DNA of 64,000 nt from an uncultured Prolixibacteraceae bacterium (GCA_937915865.1 CALGIG010000063.1:1-64000), one strand, 5' to 3'; counted from the stretch's first letter, positions 43,853 through 52,768 are shown. Notes: a model not told the origin generated them from the letters alone. Translations and numbers: made by a program.

Positions 43853-43916
43853 ATTTCAATTTTAAGGTTGAAAGTTTTTGAGGACAGGAACAAATCTATT
43901 AATTTTTTACATTCAT

Positions 43917-43930
43917 CGTGTTCGTACACG
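43917..43930. promoter_or_regulatory. LacI-type operator candidate 1
   Basis: CGTGTTCGTACACG, arms CGTGT/ACACG, in the lacI-uxaE divergent region. Confidence 0.65.
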
Positions 43931-44006
43931 GCAAAAACTATTGTATAACATTTTTAGCGAAATTTAGTTTCTTAAAGTTGGAGAATTAGGATAATGTCCA
44001 TAATTT

Positions 44007-44020
44007 CGTGTCCGTACACG
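44007..44020. promoter_or_regulatory. LacI-type operator candidate 2
   Basis: CGTGTCCGTACACG, differing from site 1 in one base and placed exactly 90 bases away, 40 bases before the uxaE ATG. Confidence 0.65.
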
Positions 44021-44059
44021 GATTTTTGTTTTTTTTATGTATCAATAAATTAATACAAT

Positions 44060-45307
44060 ATGCAACTAGGGAAATTTAGCTTAGGAATTGGCGACCGCTT
44101 CTCGCATCAGGGAGTAGCTCAGCTTCGTGGAGTTATTAAAGCTAACAATGCTGGTCTGGAAATTAGTCCGGTTTGGAACAAATCGAATCGCGAGCACATT
44201 TATGTGCATTCGCATCCGGCTGATGTACGGAAAGAAGCAGATGCAGCTGTTGCTGCTTTGGGTTATAACGGTAAATATTTTGTTGATGCCGACCATATTA
44301 ATTTAACAACAGTTGCCCCGTTTGTGGAAACCGCCGACTTTTTCACCTTGGATGTGGCAGCCTTTATTGGTAAAGAAAGTCCTGAAGATGATGTAAAAGC
44401 GTTTGTCGATTCTTGTTCAAAATATTTAGGTGAACTAAATATTCCAGGAATCGAACATCCGATTGAAGTTAGCGAAGAATTACTGGTTAAAATTGCAGGC
44501 AAATTCCTGGCTGCAACACAACAAGCATCAGATATTTACAATTTTTTGAAAGATAAAAAGGGTGTTGGAAATTTTATAACTGAAGTATCGATGGATGAAG
44601 TTGAAAGTCCGCAAACGCCTGTCGATTTGTTTTTTATCCTGAAAATGTTGGCTGACAAAGGAGTCCCGGCGCAAACAATCGCCCCAAAATTTACCGGACG
44701 TTTTAATAAAGGCGTTGATTACGTGGGTGATGTTGAACAATTTGCCAAAGAATTTGAAGAAGATGTTCTGGTTATTGATTATGCTGTGAAAGAGTTTGGT
44801 CTTCCTGAAGAATTAAAGCTTAGCGTGCATTCGGGAAGTGATAAATTCACCATTTATCCAATAATGGCCAATATCATTAAAAAGTATGATAAAGGTTTGC
44901 ATGTAAAAACTGCGGGAACAACCTGGCTTGAAGAAGTAATTGGTTTAGCTGTTGCGGGCGGCGAAGCTCTTGAAGCTGCCAAAACTATTTATACCAATGC
45001 CTTGGGCCGTAAAGATGAATTATGCGCTCCTTATGCCGATGTTATTGATATTGATACGGCTAAACTTCCTACACCTGAAGAAGTTGCTTCATGGTCAAGC
45101 GAGAAATTTGCAAACACACTGAGACACATTCCGGGCCATCCTGATTACAATCCAAATTTCCGCCAGTTAATTCATGTGGGTTATAAAGTGGCTTCCGAAA
45201 TGGGTTCAGGATATACTGACCTCCTAAAAAAATATTCGGATGTTATTGGAACTTGTGTTGAAGAAAACATTTATGACAGACATTTGAAACGCTTGTTCAA
45301 TTTATAG
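44060..45307 (+). CDS. uxaE: Tagaturonate/fructuronate epimerase
   Basis: 415 residues. The N-terminus (KFSLGIGDRFSHQG) and the segments GYNGKYFVDADHINLTT, PKFTGRFNKGVDYVGD, SVHSGSDKFTIYP and LRHIPGHPDYNPNFRQLIHVG fit the UxaE family that interconverts D-tagaturonate and D-fructuronate, with metal-binding His/Asp/Glu residues spread through it. It lets galacturonate enter the glucuronate branch and replaces the UxaB/UxaA route. First gene of the + strand uronate operon, divergent from lacI behind two operators. Confidence 0.85.
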   Translation: MQLGKFSLGIGDRFSHQGVAQLRGVIKANNAGLEISPVWNKSNREHIYVHSHPADVRKEADAAVAALGYNGKYFVDADHINLTTVAPFVETADFFTLDVAAFIGKESPEDDVKAFVDSCSKYLGELNIPGIEHPIEVSEELLVKIAGKFLAATQQASDIYNFLKDKKGVGNFITEVSMDEVESPQTPVDLFFILKMLADKGVPAQTIAPKFTGRFNKGVDYVGDVEQFAKEFEEDVLVIDYAVKEFGLPEELKLSVHSGSDKFTIYPIMANIIKKYDKGLHVKTAGTTWLEEVIGLAVAGGEALEAAKTIYTNALGRKDELCAPYADVIDIDTAKLPTPEEVASWSSEKFANTLRHIPGHPDYNPNFRQLIHVGYKVASEMGSGYTDLLKKYSDVIGTCVEENIYDRHLKRLFNL

Positions 45308-45327
45308 TTCGAAGTGCCTAAAGTTTG

Positions 45328-45366
45328 GAGTGCCTAGAGTTAAAAACACATTCGGCACTCTTTATT
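45328..45366 (+). terminator. Weak hairpin between uxaE and uxaC
   Basis: GAGTGCC / GGCACTC with a loop of 19 bases, then TTTATT. Around it, AAGTGCCTAAAG and GAGTGCCTAGAG form a short direct repeat. It could give partial termination or mark a repeat. Confidence 0.3.
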
Positions 45367-45394
45367 CAAGAAGCAAACTCAAAATCAAAGAAAT

Positions 45395-46795
45395 ATGAAA
45401 CATTTTATGGATGAAAACTTTCTGTTGCAAACGGAAACAGCGCAGAAATTGTATCACGAACATGCGGCCAAAATGCCCATTTTCGATTACCATTGCCATA
45501 TAAATCCTAAAGATATAGCTGAAGACCGTCGGTTTAAGACAATTACCGAAATCTGGCTTTATGGCGACCATTACAAATGGAGGGCTATGCGTACCAATGG
45601 TGTTGACGAACGTTTCTGTACAGGCGATGCCAGCGACTGGGAAAAATTTGAGAAATGGGCGGAAACGGTTCCATATACCTTACGTAACCCGCTGTTTCAC
45701 TGGACCCACCTTGAATTGAAGAAGTTCTTCGGAATTAATGAAGTTTTGGGCCCCGGTAATGCCCGGAAAATTTATGATGAATGTAACGAAAAGTTGAGTC
45801 AGCCCGAGTATAGCTGTCGTGGAATTATTCGCATGGCCAATGTTAACACAATATGTACTACCGATGATCCGGTTGATTCATTAGAATATCATCGCCAGAT
45901 TAAAGAATCGGGCTTTGAGGTGGCGGTTTTACCAGCTTGGCGACCAGATAAAGCGATGATGGTGGAAAGCCCTGCAGTTTTTAACGTTTATATCGATCAG
46001 CTGGCCAAAGTTTCAGGAGTTGAAATAAAAACGTTTGCTGATATGATTAGTGCGTTGGACAAACGCCATCTCTTTTTTCATGAAAATGGCTGCCGCTTAT
46101 CTGATCACGGGCTCGATACAGCTTTTGCCGAAGATTACACCGCGAAGGAAATCCGGGCTATTTTCGCCAAAGTTCGCTCTGGCAGTAAGTTATCGGATGA
46201 AGAAATCCTGAAGTTTAAATCGTGCATGTTGTACGAATTTGGCGTGATGGATCATTCGCGTGGGTGGACACAACAATTACACGTTGGGGCTCAACGCAAT
46301 AATAATACACGTTTGTTCAACAAATTAGGCCCGGATACGGGCTTTGATTCGATTGGCGATATGCCGGTAGCTGCTCCTTTAGCTAAATTGCTCGACCGTT
46401 TAGATCAGGAAAACAGGCTTTGTAAAACAGTTTTATATAACCTGAATCCGCGCGACAATGAGTTGTATGCTACAATGTTGGGTAATTTTCAGGATGGGAG
46501 TGTTCCCGGTAAGATTCAGTATGGTTCAGGGTGGTGGTTCCTCGATCAGAAAGACGGCATGGAGAAGCAAATGAATGCTCTTTCTAACCTTGGTTTGTTG
46601 AGCCGTTTTGTTGGCATGTTAACCGATTCAAGAAGCTTCCTTTCGTACACGCGCCACGAATATTTCCGTCGTACACTTTGTAATTTGCTTGGTAACGATG
46701 TAGAGAATGGCGAAATTCCATACAATATGGAGTTACTTGGTCAAATGGTTGAAAATATATGTTTTAACAATGCTAAGGAATATTTCAAATTTTAA
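45395..46795 (+). CDS. uxaC: Glucuronate/galacturonate isomerase
   Basis: 466 residues, the family length. IFDYHCHINPKDIAEDRRF carries the His-x-His metal site; also TICTTDDPVDSLEYH, HVGAQRNNNTRLF, GSGWWFLDQKDGMEKQ and TDSRSFLSYTRHEYFRR. It isomerises D-glucuronate to D-fructuronate and D-galacturonate to D-tagaturonate in the cytosol. Second gene of the + operon. Confidence 0.95.
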   Translation: MKHFMDENFLLQTETAQKLYHEHAAKMPIFDYHCHINPKDIAEDRRFKTITEIWLYGDHYKWRAMRTNGVDERFCTGDASDWEKFEKWAETVPYTLRNPLFHWTHLELKKFFGINEVLGPGNARKIYDECNEKLSQPEYSCRGIIRMANVNTICTTDDPVDSLEYHRQIKESGFEVAVLPAWRPDKAMMVESPAVFNVYIDQLAKVSGVEIKTFADMISALDKRHLFFHENGCRLSDHGLDTAFAEDYTAKEIRAIFAKVRSGSKLSDEEILKFKSCMLYEFGVMDHSRGWTQQLHVGAQRNNNTRLFNKLGPDTGFDSIGDMPVAAPLAKLLDRLDQENRLCKTVLYNLNPRDNELYATMLGNFQDGSVPGKIQYGSGWWFLDQKDGMEKQMNALSNLGLLSRFVGMLTDSRSFLSYTRHEYFRRTLCNLLGNDVENGEIPYNMELLGQMVENICFNNAKEYFKF

Positions 46796-46882
46796 GAAAA
46801 AGTTGTTTGTCCCGCCATTTGATACGAAAGTAGCTTGGCAGGATAAATAAAATTAATAGTTTTACAATCGATTGCATAAGAG

Positions 46883-47044
46883 AAGCCCCACCCAGACCCT
46901 CCCGGTAAACCGGGACAAGTTCCCCGAGGGGGAGGACTTAAAAAGTCTCTCCTCGGGAAGACTTAAAGAGGCTGAAAGAAACATTGTTGTGAGTATATGC
47001 CACCTAAAGCCTCACTCTTCGGGGGAGGTTTGGAGGAGGCCTTT
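46883..47044. repeat. GC-rich inverted-ended intergenic element E4
   Basis: Fills the gap before kdgK. Left part shares CCCTCCCGGTAAACCGGGAC with E3/E5, right part shares the CTTCGGGGGAG end with E1. It stops 14 bases before the kdgK ATG. Confidence 0.8.
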
Positions 47045-47058
47045 AAAATTATTAATAA

Positions 47059-48090
47059 ATGAGAGTAGTAACTTTTGGAGAAATTATGTTGCGGTTAGCC
47101 ACACCTGGTTACCTGCGTTTTAGTCAGACAAGCACATTGAATGCCACTTTTGGTGGTGGTGAAGCAAACGTTGCTGTTTCGCTGGCTAATTTTGGTATTC
47201 CGGTTGACTTTGTTACCCGTTTGCCTAAAAATGACATTGCTCAGTCGTGCGTGATGGACCTAAGAAGATATGGCGTTGGTGTTGATCAGATTGTTTATGG
47301 TGGCGACCGTATTGGTATTTATTTCCTCGAAACGGGCGCTGTAAGCCGCGGTAGCAAAGTGGTGTACGACCGTGCCCATTCAGCAATTGCTGAAATTAAA
47401 CCGGGTATGATTGATTGGGATAAAGTTTTGGCGGGTGCAAGCTGGTTTCACTGGACAGGTATTACACCAGCTATTTCGCAAGGAGCTGCCGATGTTTGCC
47501 TGGAGGCTATTCAAAAAGCCAATGAAAAATGCATTCCTGTTTCTTGTGACCTGAATTATCGTAAAAACCTCTGGAAATATGGTAAAAAAGCAGGAGAAGT
47601 GATGCCTGCTTTAGTTGCCGGGACCGACGTTGTGTTGGGTAACGAGGAAGATGCAGAAATGGTTTTAGGTATCAAACCTGAAGGTGTCGATATAACTGGG
47701 GGCCATGTTGAAGCTGCTGCCTACGAATCGGTTTCAAAGCAAATAATGACTAAGTTTCCTCGTTGCAAGAAAGTGATTACAACTTTACGCGGATCGGTAA
47801 ATGCGAACCACAACAGCTGGTCGGGTGTACTTTGGGATGGATCAAAACTGTACGAAGCTCCAACTTACCAGATTACCGATATTGTTGACCGCGTTGGTGG
47901 TGGCGACTCATTTATGGGCGGTTTGATTTATGGATTGCTTACTTATACCGGCAACGACCAGAAAGCTTTGAATTTTGCTGTAGCTGCTTCGTGCCTGAAA
48001 CACACTATTTACGGCGACTATAATCAGGTAACCGTTGACGAAGTTGAAAAGCTGATGGGCGGCGATGCTTCAGGGCGGGTAGCAAGATAG
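47059..48090 (+). CDS. kdgK: 2-keto-3-deoxygluconate kinase (PfkB family)
   Basis: 343 residues. VVTFGEIMLRLATPGYLRF and FGGGEANVAVSLANFG at the N-terminus, SCDLNYRKNLW, GNEEDAEM, and DRVGGGDSFMGGLIYGL with the catalytic Asp. It phosphorylates KDG to KDPG with ATP. It is followed, across E5, by eda, the next enzyme of the pathway. Confidence 0.9.
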   Translation: MRVVTFGEIMLRLATPGYLRFSQTSTLNATFGGGEANVAVSLANFGIPVDFVTRLPKNDIAQSCVMDLRRYGVGVDQIVYGGDRIGIYFLETGAVSRGSKVVYDRAHSAIAEIKPGMIDWDKVLAGASWFHWTGITPAISQGAADVCLEAIQKANEKCIPVSCDLNYRKNLWKYGKKAGEVMPALVAGTDVVLGNEEDAEMVLGIKPEGVDITGGHVEAAAYESVSKQIMTKFPRCKKVITTLRGSVNANHNSWSGVLWDGSKLYEAPTYQITDIVDRVGGGDSFMGGLIYGLLTYTGNDQKALNFAVAASCLKHTIYGDYNQVTVDEVEKLMGGDASGRVAR

Positions 48091-48374
48091 AAGGCCTCTC
48101 ACAAACCCTCCCGGTAAACCGGGACAAGTTCCCCGAAGGGGAGGGCTTAAAAAAAAGGTGGGTTTGGATATTGTTTATTGAGTATTGGATATTGGTACTT
48201 TAGAAAAAAATGTCCAATGATGAATATCCAATATTCAATAACCAAATAAAGCTAATTGGAGGCGATATTGAAGTTTTTTGAAAACCCTTTCGAAGGAGGG
48301 GAGTTAAATTTAGTAGAAATTTAGAACCTGGCTGTCCCGCCAGTTCTCCCCCTTCGGGGGAGTTAGAGGGGGCA
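48091..48374. repeat. GC-rich element E5 (right copy of a long inverted repeat)
   Basis: Reverse complement of E3 over most of its length, with the 105-base core at 48146-48250 identical. Its far end reads GGGGGAGTTAGAGGGGGC and stops five bases before the eda ATG. Confidence 0.9.
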
Positions 48375-48379
48375 CGATT

Positions 48380-49051
48380 ATGGCAAGATTTTCCAGAATA
48401 GAAGTAGCATTAAAAATGAAAGAAACCGGTATGGTTCCGGTATTTTATAATAAAGACACCGGGATTTGCAAACAAGTTGTAAAAGCTTGTTACGATGGCG
48501 GCGTTCGTGTATTTGAATTTACCAACCGCGGCGATTTTGCGCACGAAGTGTTTGCCGAAGTAACCAAATGGGCGGTCAAAGAAGCTCCCGAAATGATCAT
48601 GGGGGTTGGTTCGGTTATTGATAGCCCAACTGCTGCTTTATATATTCAGTTGGGGGCGAATTTTATCGTTTCGCCATTGATTGATGAGCAGACAGCGATA
48701 ATTTGCAATCGTCGGAAAATTGCGTGGAGTCCTGGTTGTGGCTCAGTAACAGAAATTAACCGTGCTCATGAGTTAGGCGCCGAAGTGGTAAAAGTATTCC
48801 CCGGCTCGTCGGTTGGCGGTCCCGATTTTGTTTCAGGAGTGAAAGGTCCGATGTCGTGGGCAAGCATTATGCCTACCGGTGGTGTATCGCCCGATGAAGC
48901 CAACCTGAAAGGATGGTTTAAAGCCGGTGTTCATTGCGTTGGAATGGGTTCTCAACTTTTCCCGAAAGATGTTATTGAATCCGGAAACTATAGCTTAATT
49001 ACCGAAAAATGTAGATATGCTTTGGAAATAATTAAAAAACTCAGATCATAA
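48380..49051 (+). CDS. eda: KDPG/KHG aldolase
   Basis: 223 residues. GVRVFEFTNRGDFA with the catalytic Glu/Arg area, GVGSVID, FIVSPLIDEQTAI (in place of the usual P-x-x), SPGCGSVTEI, VKVFPGSSVGG with the Schiff-base Lys (VVKVFPG), and MPTGGVSPDEANL. It cleaves KDPG to pyruvate and glyceraldehyde 3-phosphate. Followed after 36 bases by the hexuronate transporter. Confidence 0.93.
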   Translation: MARFSRIEVALKMKETGMVPVFYNKDTGICKQVVKACYDGGVRVFEFTNRGDFAHEVFAEVTKWAVKEAPEMIMGVGSVIDSPTAALYIQLGANFIVSPLIDEQTAIICNRRKIAWSPGCGSVTEINRAHELGAEVVKVFPGSSVGGPDFVSGVKGPMSWASIMPTGGVSPDEANLKGWFKAGVHCVGMGSQLFPKDVIESGNYSLITEKCRYALEIIKKLRS

Positions 49052-49087
49052 ATAAAAACTACCAATACTAATCACTAAAACTTAATT

Positions 49088-50533
49088 ATGCAATCGACCA
49101 GTAGCAGTGCGACAATGACGAACTACCGATGGACGATCGTGGCTCTTTTATTTATTGCCACAACGGTCAACTATCTCGATCGTCAGGTTTTATCCCTAAC
49201 ATGGGATGAGTTTATTAAACCCGAATTTCATTGGGATGAAAATCATTATGGTACAATTACCTCAATCTTCTCTATTGTTTATGCCATCTCCATGTTATTT
49301 GCCGGCCGTTTTGTCGACTGGCTTGGCACCAAAAAAGGTTTTCTTTGGGCAATTGGAGTATGGTCGGTTGGTGCTTGTTTGCACGCATTGTGTGGTGTAG
49401 TAACCGAACAATGGGTTGGTTTGCACACTGCCGCTGAACTATCTAAGGCTGTAGGCGATGTTGCAGTATTGATTTCAACTGTGAGTATGTATTGCTTTGT
49501 TGTAGCTCGTATTGTTTTAGCAATTGGTGAGTCTGGGAACTTCCCTGCAGCAATTAAAGTTACTGCCGAATATTTCCCTAAGAAAGACCGGGCTTATGCT
49601 ACAAGTATTTTTAATGCTGGTGCTTCGGTTGGCGCATTAGTCGCTCCGCTCACAATTCCATTGCTGGCAAAGTCTTTTGGTTGGGAGATGTCGTTTGTAG
49701 TGATTGGTGCGTTAGGTTTTCTTTGGATGGGTTTTTGGGTATTTATGTATAAGAAACCAGAGCAAAATCCACATGTTAGCAGTGCCGAGTTGAATTATAT
49801 TTTATCTGACCGTGATTCGCAGGATGAACTTGAAAAACAGGCACAATTGGTTCAGGAAAAGAAGATTTCGATGTTTGATTGTTTCAAATACAAACAAACC
49901 TGGTCGTTTGCATTTGGCAAGTTTATGACCGATGGCGTTTGGTGGTTCTTCCTTTTCTGGACACCATCTTATCTGAATACTCAATTCGGAATTAAAACTT
50001 CTGCCGGTTTAGGTATGGCTCTTATCTTTACTCTTTATGCTTTAGCGACACTTTCGATTTACGGGGGTAAATTACCTTCAATTATTATTAAAAAGACAGG
50101 AATGAATCCTTATTCTGCACGCATGAAAGCTATGTTGATCTTTGCATTTATTCCACTCTTGGTGTTGTTGGCTCAGCCTTTGGGGACTATTTCACCTTGG
50201 CTCCCGGTTATTATGATCGGATTTGGATGTGCAGCTCATCAGTCGTGGTCGGCAAATATATTTACAACAGTTGGTGATATGTTCCCCAAACATGCTATTG
50301 CAACAATTACTGGAATTGGCGGTATGGCTGGTGGACTTGGATCAATGATCCTGCAAAAATCAGCCGGAAAACTATTTGTTTTTGCGGGAGAAACTAAGAT
50401 GACTTTCCTTGGGTTCGAAGGAAAACCTGCCGGATATTTTATCATTTTCTGTTTTTGTGCAGTAGCGTATCTGATTGGTTGGGTCGTTATGAAATCGTTG
50501 GTGCCAAAATACAAACCAATTACTGATCTGTAA
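49088..50533 (+). CDS. exuT: Hexuronate transporter, MFS ACS family (ExuT-like)
   Basis: 481 residues, about 12 helices. RWTIVALLFIATTVNYLDRQV is the ACS/ExuT N-terminal signature; RIVLAIGESGNFPAAIKVTAEYFPKKDRA and FNAGASVGALVAPL are further ones. Inner-membrane proton symporter for galacturonate/glucuronate. Slightly longer than ExuT because of an extra loop at about 115-140. A terminator follows. Confidence 0.92.
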   Translation: MQSTSSSATMTNYRWTIVALLFIATTVNYLDRQVLSLTWDEFIKPEFHWDENHYGTITSIFSIVYAISMLFAGRFVDWLGTKKGFLWAIGVWSVGACLHALCGVVTEQWVGLHTAAELSKAVGDVAVLISTVSMYCFVVARIVLAIGESGNFPAAIKVTAEYFPKKDRAYATSIFNAGASVGALVAPLTIPLLAKSFGWEMSFVVIGALGFLWMGFWVFMYKKPEQNPHVSSAELNYILSDRDSQDELEKQAQLVQEKKISMFDCFKYKQTWSFAFGKFMTDGVWWFFLFWTPSYLNTQFGIKTSAGLGMALIFTLYALATLSIYGGKLPSIIIKKTGMNPYSARMKAMLIFAFIPLLVLLAQPLGTISPWLPVIMIGFGCAAHQSWSANIFTTVGDMFPKHAIATITGIGGMAGGLGSMILQKSAGKLFVFAGETKMTFLGFEGKPAGYFIIFCFCAVAYLIGWVVMKSLVPKYKPITDL

Positions 50534-50557
50534 AGAATAAAAATATATCGCTTAAAG

Positions 50558-50589
50558 AGAGCAGGTCGTTTGGCCTGCTTTTTGTTTTT
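50558..50589 (+). terminator. Intrinsic terminator of the uronate operon
   Basis: AGCAGG / CCTGCT stem followed by TTTTTGTTTTT, 24 bases after exuT. Confidence 0.8.
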
Positions 50590-50657
50590 AGCAAATATGA
50601 TTGCAACTTTATTCGTGATTTTCGTGTTAAACTAAAAACTGACATTTTAACATTGGA

Positions 50658-50939
50658 ATGAAGGTCCTGTTTTTATACATAGCATTTTTTCTGGCCTGCT
50701 TACAGGTATCCGGTAATCAGGTTACTACGAGAGAAAATGTTGTGTTCTTGTCTGATGTTCAGAATGATAATCAGGATAAAGATTCTTCGACTGACAATGA
50801 CGATGAGGAGATTGTATTTATTCCCGGTAATTGTTTACCTGTATTCTTTACTATTCAGCCGGAAGAAACAATTTATACATATATAATTGGACTAAAAGCC
50901 AGCTTTTCGTTTTCACTTTGGCGGCCTCCTAGGATTTAG
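50658..50939 (+). CDS. Small exported protein of unknown function
   Basis: 93 residues with a signal peptide (VLFLYIAFFLACLQVSG), an acidic Asp/Ser-rich middle (DNQDKDSSTDNDDEE) and a hydrophobic C-terminus. No family recognised; it may be a small cell-surface peptide. Confidence 0.45.
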   Translation: MKVLFLYIAFFLACLQVSGNQVTTRENVVFLSDVQNDNQDKDSSTDNDDEEIVFIPGNCLPVFFTIQPEETIYTYIIGLKASFSFSLWRPPRI

Positions 50940-51014
50940 TTTTTGATTGTTTGTTAAAACTATTGAAAATTAGATATTTATATTATTTTATTAATTAATT
51001 CAAAAATAAAAACT

Positions 51015-51452
51015 ATGAGTTTTTTAGAGCATTTTGATCATCCTGACAGAAAACGGGATAAAGAACATTTTGGGCATTTATTACAAATAGCCTTAGCTGA
51101 TGGAATAATTGAAGATTCAGAACTGGAAATGTTATATCGGTCAGGGAAAAAAATGGGCCTGACCAAAGAAGAAATAGATATTTTGATTGAAGACAGTAAA
51201 AAGGAAGCTTTTATACCGCCATTTGAATTGTCCAAACGGTTTGAACAATTGTACGATATAATAAAGATGGTTTATGCTGATGGTCAGGTCAATACCAATG
51301 AAATGCGCCTGACTACCGTAATGGCTATAAAACTTGGATTTGCAGAAAGTGAGATTCCATTTCTTTTAACCTTGCTTATAAATGGGGTGAAAAATGGAGA
51401 GGATGAGGAAGAATTACTCTCGATGTATAAAAAGAAAAAATTGATAAAATAA
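51015..51452 (+). CDS. TerB-like domain protein
   Basis: 145 residues, mostly helical, with two TerB-like halves: HLLQIALADGIIEDSELEML and IIKMVYADGQVNTNEMRLT, each with an A-D-G-x-(I/V) acidic motif. TerB domains bind metal or act in tellurite/stress islands. Cytosolic; role not known. Confidence 0.75.
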   Translation: MSFLEHFDHPDRKRDKEHFGHLLQIALADGIIEDSELEMLYRSGKKMGLTKEEIDILIEDSKKEAFIPPFELSKRFEQLYDIIKMVYADGQVNTNEMRLTTVMAIKLGFAESEIPFLLTLLINGVKNGEDEEELLSMYKKKKLIK

Positions 51453-51479
51453 TTCATTGTTGTCTGGTTAAATCTTCAC

Positions 51480-51640
51480 AACGCTCATTAAGTCGAGATT
51501 TCTCACTTCGTTCGAAATGATCAACGAGTTGTGATGGGGAATCAGGGTAGGTTTGCGGCTTCGCCGCAAACCTACCCTGATTCCCTCTGCATTCTTGCAA
51601 AAAGCTGTCATCTGAGCGAAAGCGAAGAATCTCATGTTTT
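51480..51640. repeat. Composite hairpin repeat element
   Basis: A 23-pair perfect stem at 51537-51585 (GGGAATCAGGGTAGGTTTGC... ) with loop TTC, flanked by AGATTTCTCACTTCGTTCG and GAGCGAAAGCGAAGAATCTC, which are themselves rough inverted copies. Typical of dispersed palindromic repeats; it lies in the convergent gap between the TerB-like and YiaK genes. Confidence 0.75.
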
Positions 51641-51716
51641 TACCGGACAACAATGAAAATAATTCAAATAAGTATGGGAACCTCCTTTGTAGCCAATGGG
51701 GGGTCCTTTAAATATC

Positions 51717-52736
51717 CTATTTTTCTTTTGCGAGTTCAACTACTTTTTTCCAAACACCTTCATCAACCGGAATGCCCATTTCGAGGTTTTCTTTCCGGGT
51801 TTTTAACGATTGTTCTCCGGGGTAATAAATTTCGTTCACACCTTCAACTTTTTGAGACTGTTTTATTTGCTGGATAGTTTCCTGAATGGCATTTTCGACA
51901 AACGCGGCGGAGGTGAATTTTAGCGGGTCGATAGCTATAAAAATCTGGCAACAACTACCACAACTTCCTACTCCGGAACGATCTATTTCTGCAGTAACCA
52001 ATCCGCCTGAAAGTAAGGCTGAAAATAAGTCGAGCATTACGGCAAATCCCGAACCTTTCCAATATCCGGTGGGCAGAATGCGACGGGTTTGTTCAATTTC
52101 ACCAGGGTTGGAGGTTAAGTTTCCTTCTTTATCAAAACCGCCGGGATAGGGTAGTTGCTGGTTTCGTAGCCTGGTGGTCTGAAGTTTCCCATACGAATAT
52201 TGCGACATGGCCATATCCAGAATGATATGACCTTCTTTGCGTGGAATAGCCATGATAAACGGATTATTCCCTATTGCCTCCGACTTTCCGCCCCAGACTG
52301 GCATGCACGATTCGGTGTTGGTCCAGCAAATAGCCATATAACCCTTTTCAGCGGCTTGCCAGCCATAAGTTCCGCCACGCATCCAGTGCGTAGTGTTGTT
52401 CAGGTTAACCATTCCCCAACCGTGAATTGTAGCTAATTCGGTGGCGCGGTTCATGGCAAACCGGGCATTCAAAATTCCGGGGCCCAGTTTGCCATTGTAT
52501 ATTTCAATATTCCCAATACTTTTTTCGAGTGACGGCTCGGCATGAACATCGACCCAACTTTTTCTTATGTAACCGACAAACCTTTCCACGCGATTTAACC
52601 CGTGCGAATAAACTCCGTCACAACTTGATTCAGTGTGAATTTGGGCGCAGATATCTGCTTTTTCTTCAGACATTCCGGCATTCCGAAATGCCTGTTTGAT
52701 GGTCCGCTTCATCAGTTCGAAAGGAATTTGTGTCAT
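51717..52736 (-). CDS. 3-dehydro-L-gulonate 2-dehydrogenase (YiaK/DlgD, Ldh2 family)
   Basis: 339 residues. The malate/L-lactate dehydrogenase type-2 fold: CDGVYSHGLNRVERFVGYI with the catalytic His, NNTTHWMRGGTYGWQAAEKGY with the second His, GNNPFIMAIPR, and RRILPTGYWKGSG. These match E. coli YiaK closely as I recall it, including HWMRGGSYGWQAAEKGY. It reduces 2,3-diketo-L-gulonate or oxidises L-gulonate using NAD(P). It follows the aminotransferase by 32 bases in the same operon. Confidence 0.85.
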   Translation of the reverse strand: MTQIPFELMKRTIKQAFRNAGMSEEKADICAQIHTESSCDGVYSHGLNRVERFVGYIRKSWVDVHAEPSLEKSIGNIEIYNGKLGPGILNARFAMNRATELATIHGWGMVNLNNTTHWMRGGTYGWQAAEKGYMAICWTNTESCMPVWGGKSEAIGNNPFIMAIPRKEGHIILDMAMSQYSYGKLQTTRLRNQQLPYPGGFDKEGNLTSNPGEIEQTRRILPTGYWKGSGFAVMLDLFSALLSGGLVTAEIDRSGVGSCGSCCQIFIAIDPLKFTSAAFVENAIQETIQQIKQSQKVEGVNEIYYPGEQSLKTRKENLEMGIPVDEGVWKKVVELAKEK

Positions 52737-52768
52737 GTCGTTTCAGCTTTGTTGGTTGTTCTGTAAAA

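Noticed and set aside
46872..47123. 83-codon frame before kdgK
   Set aside because: Mostly made of repeat E4 and overlaps the kdgK start.
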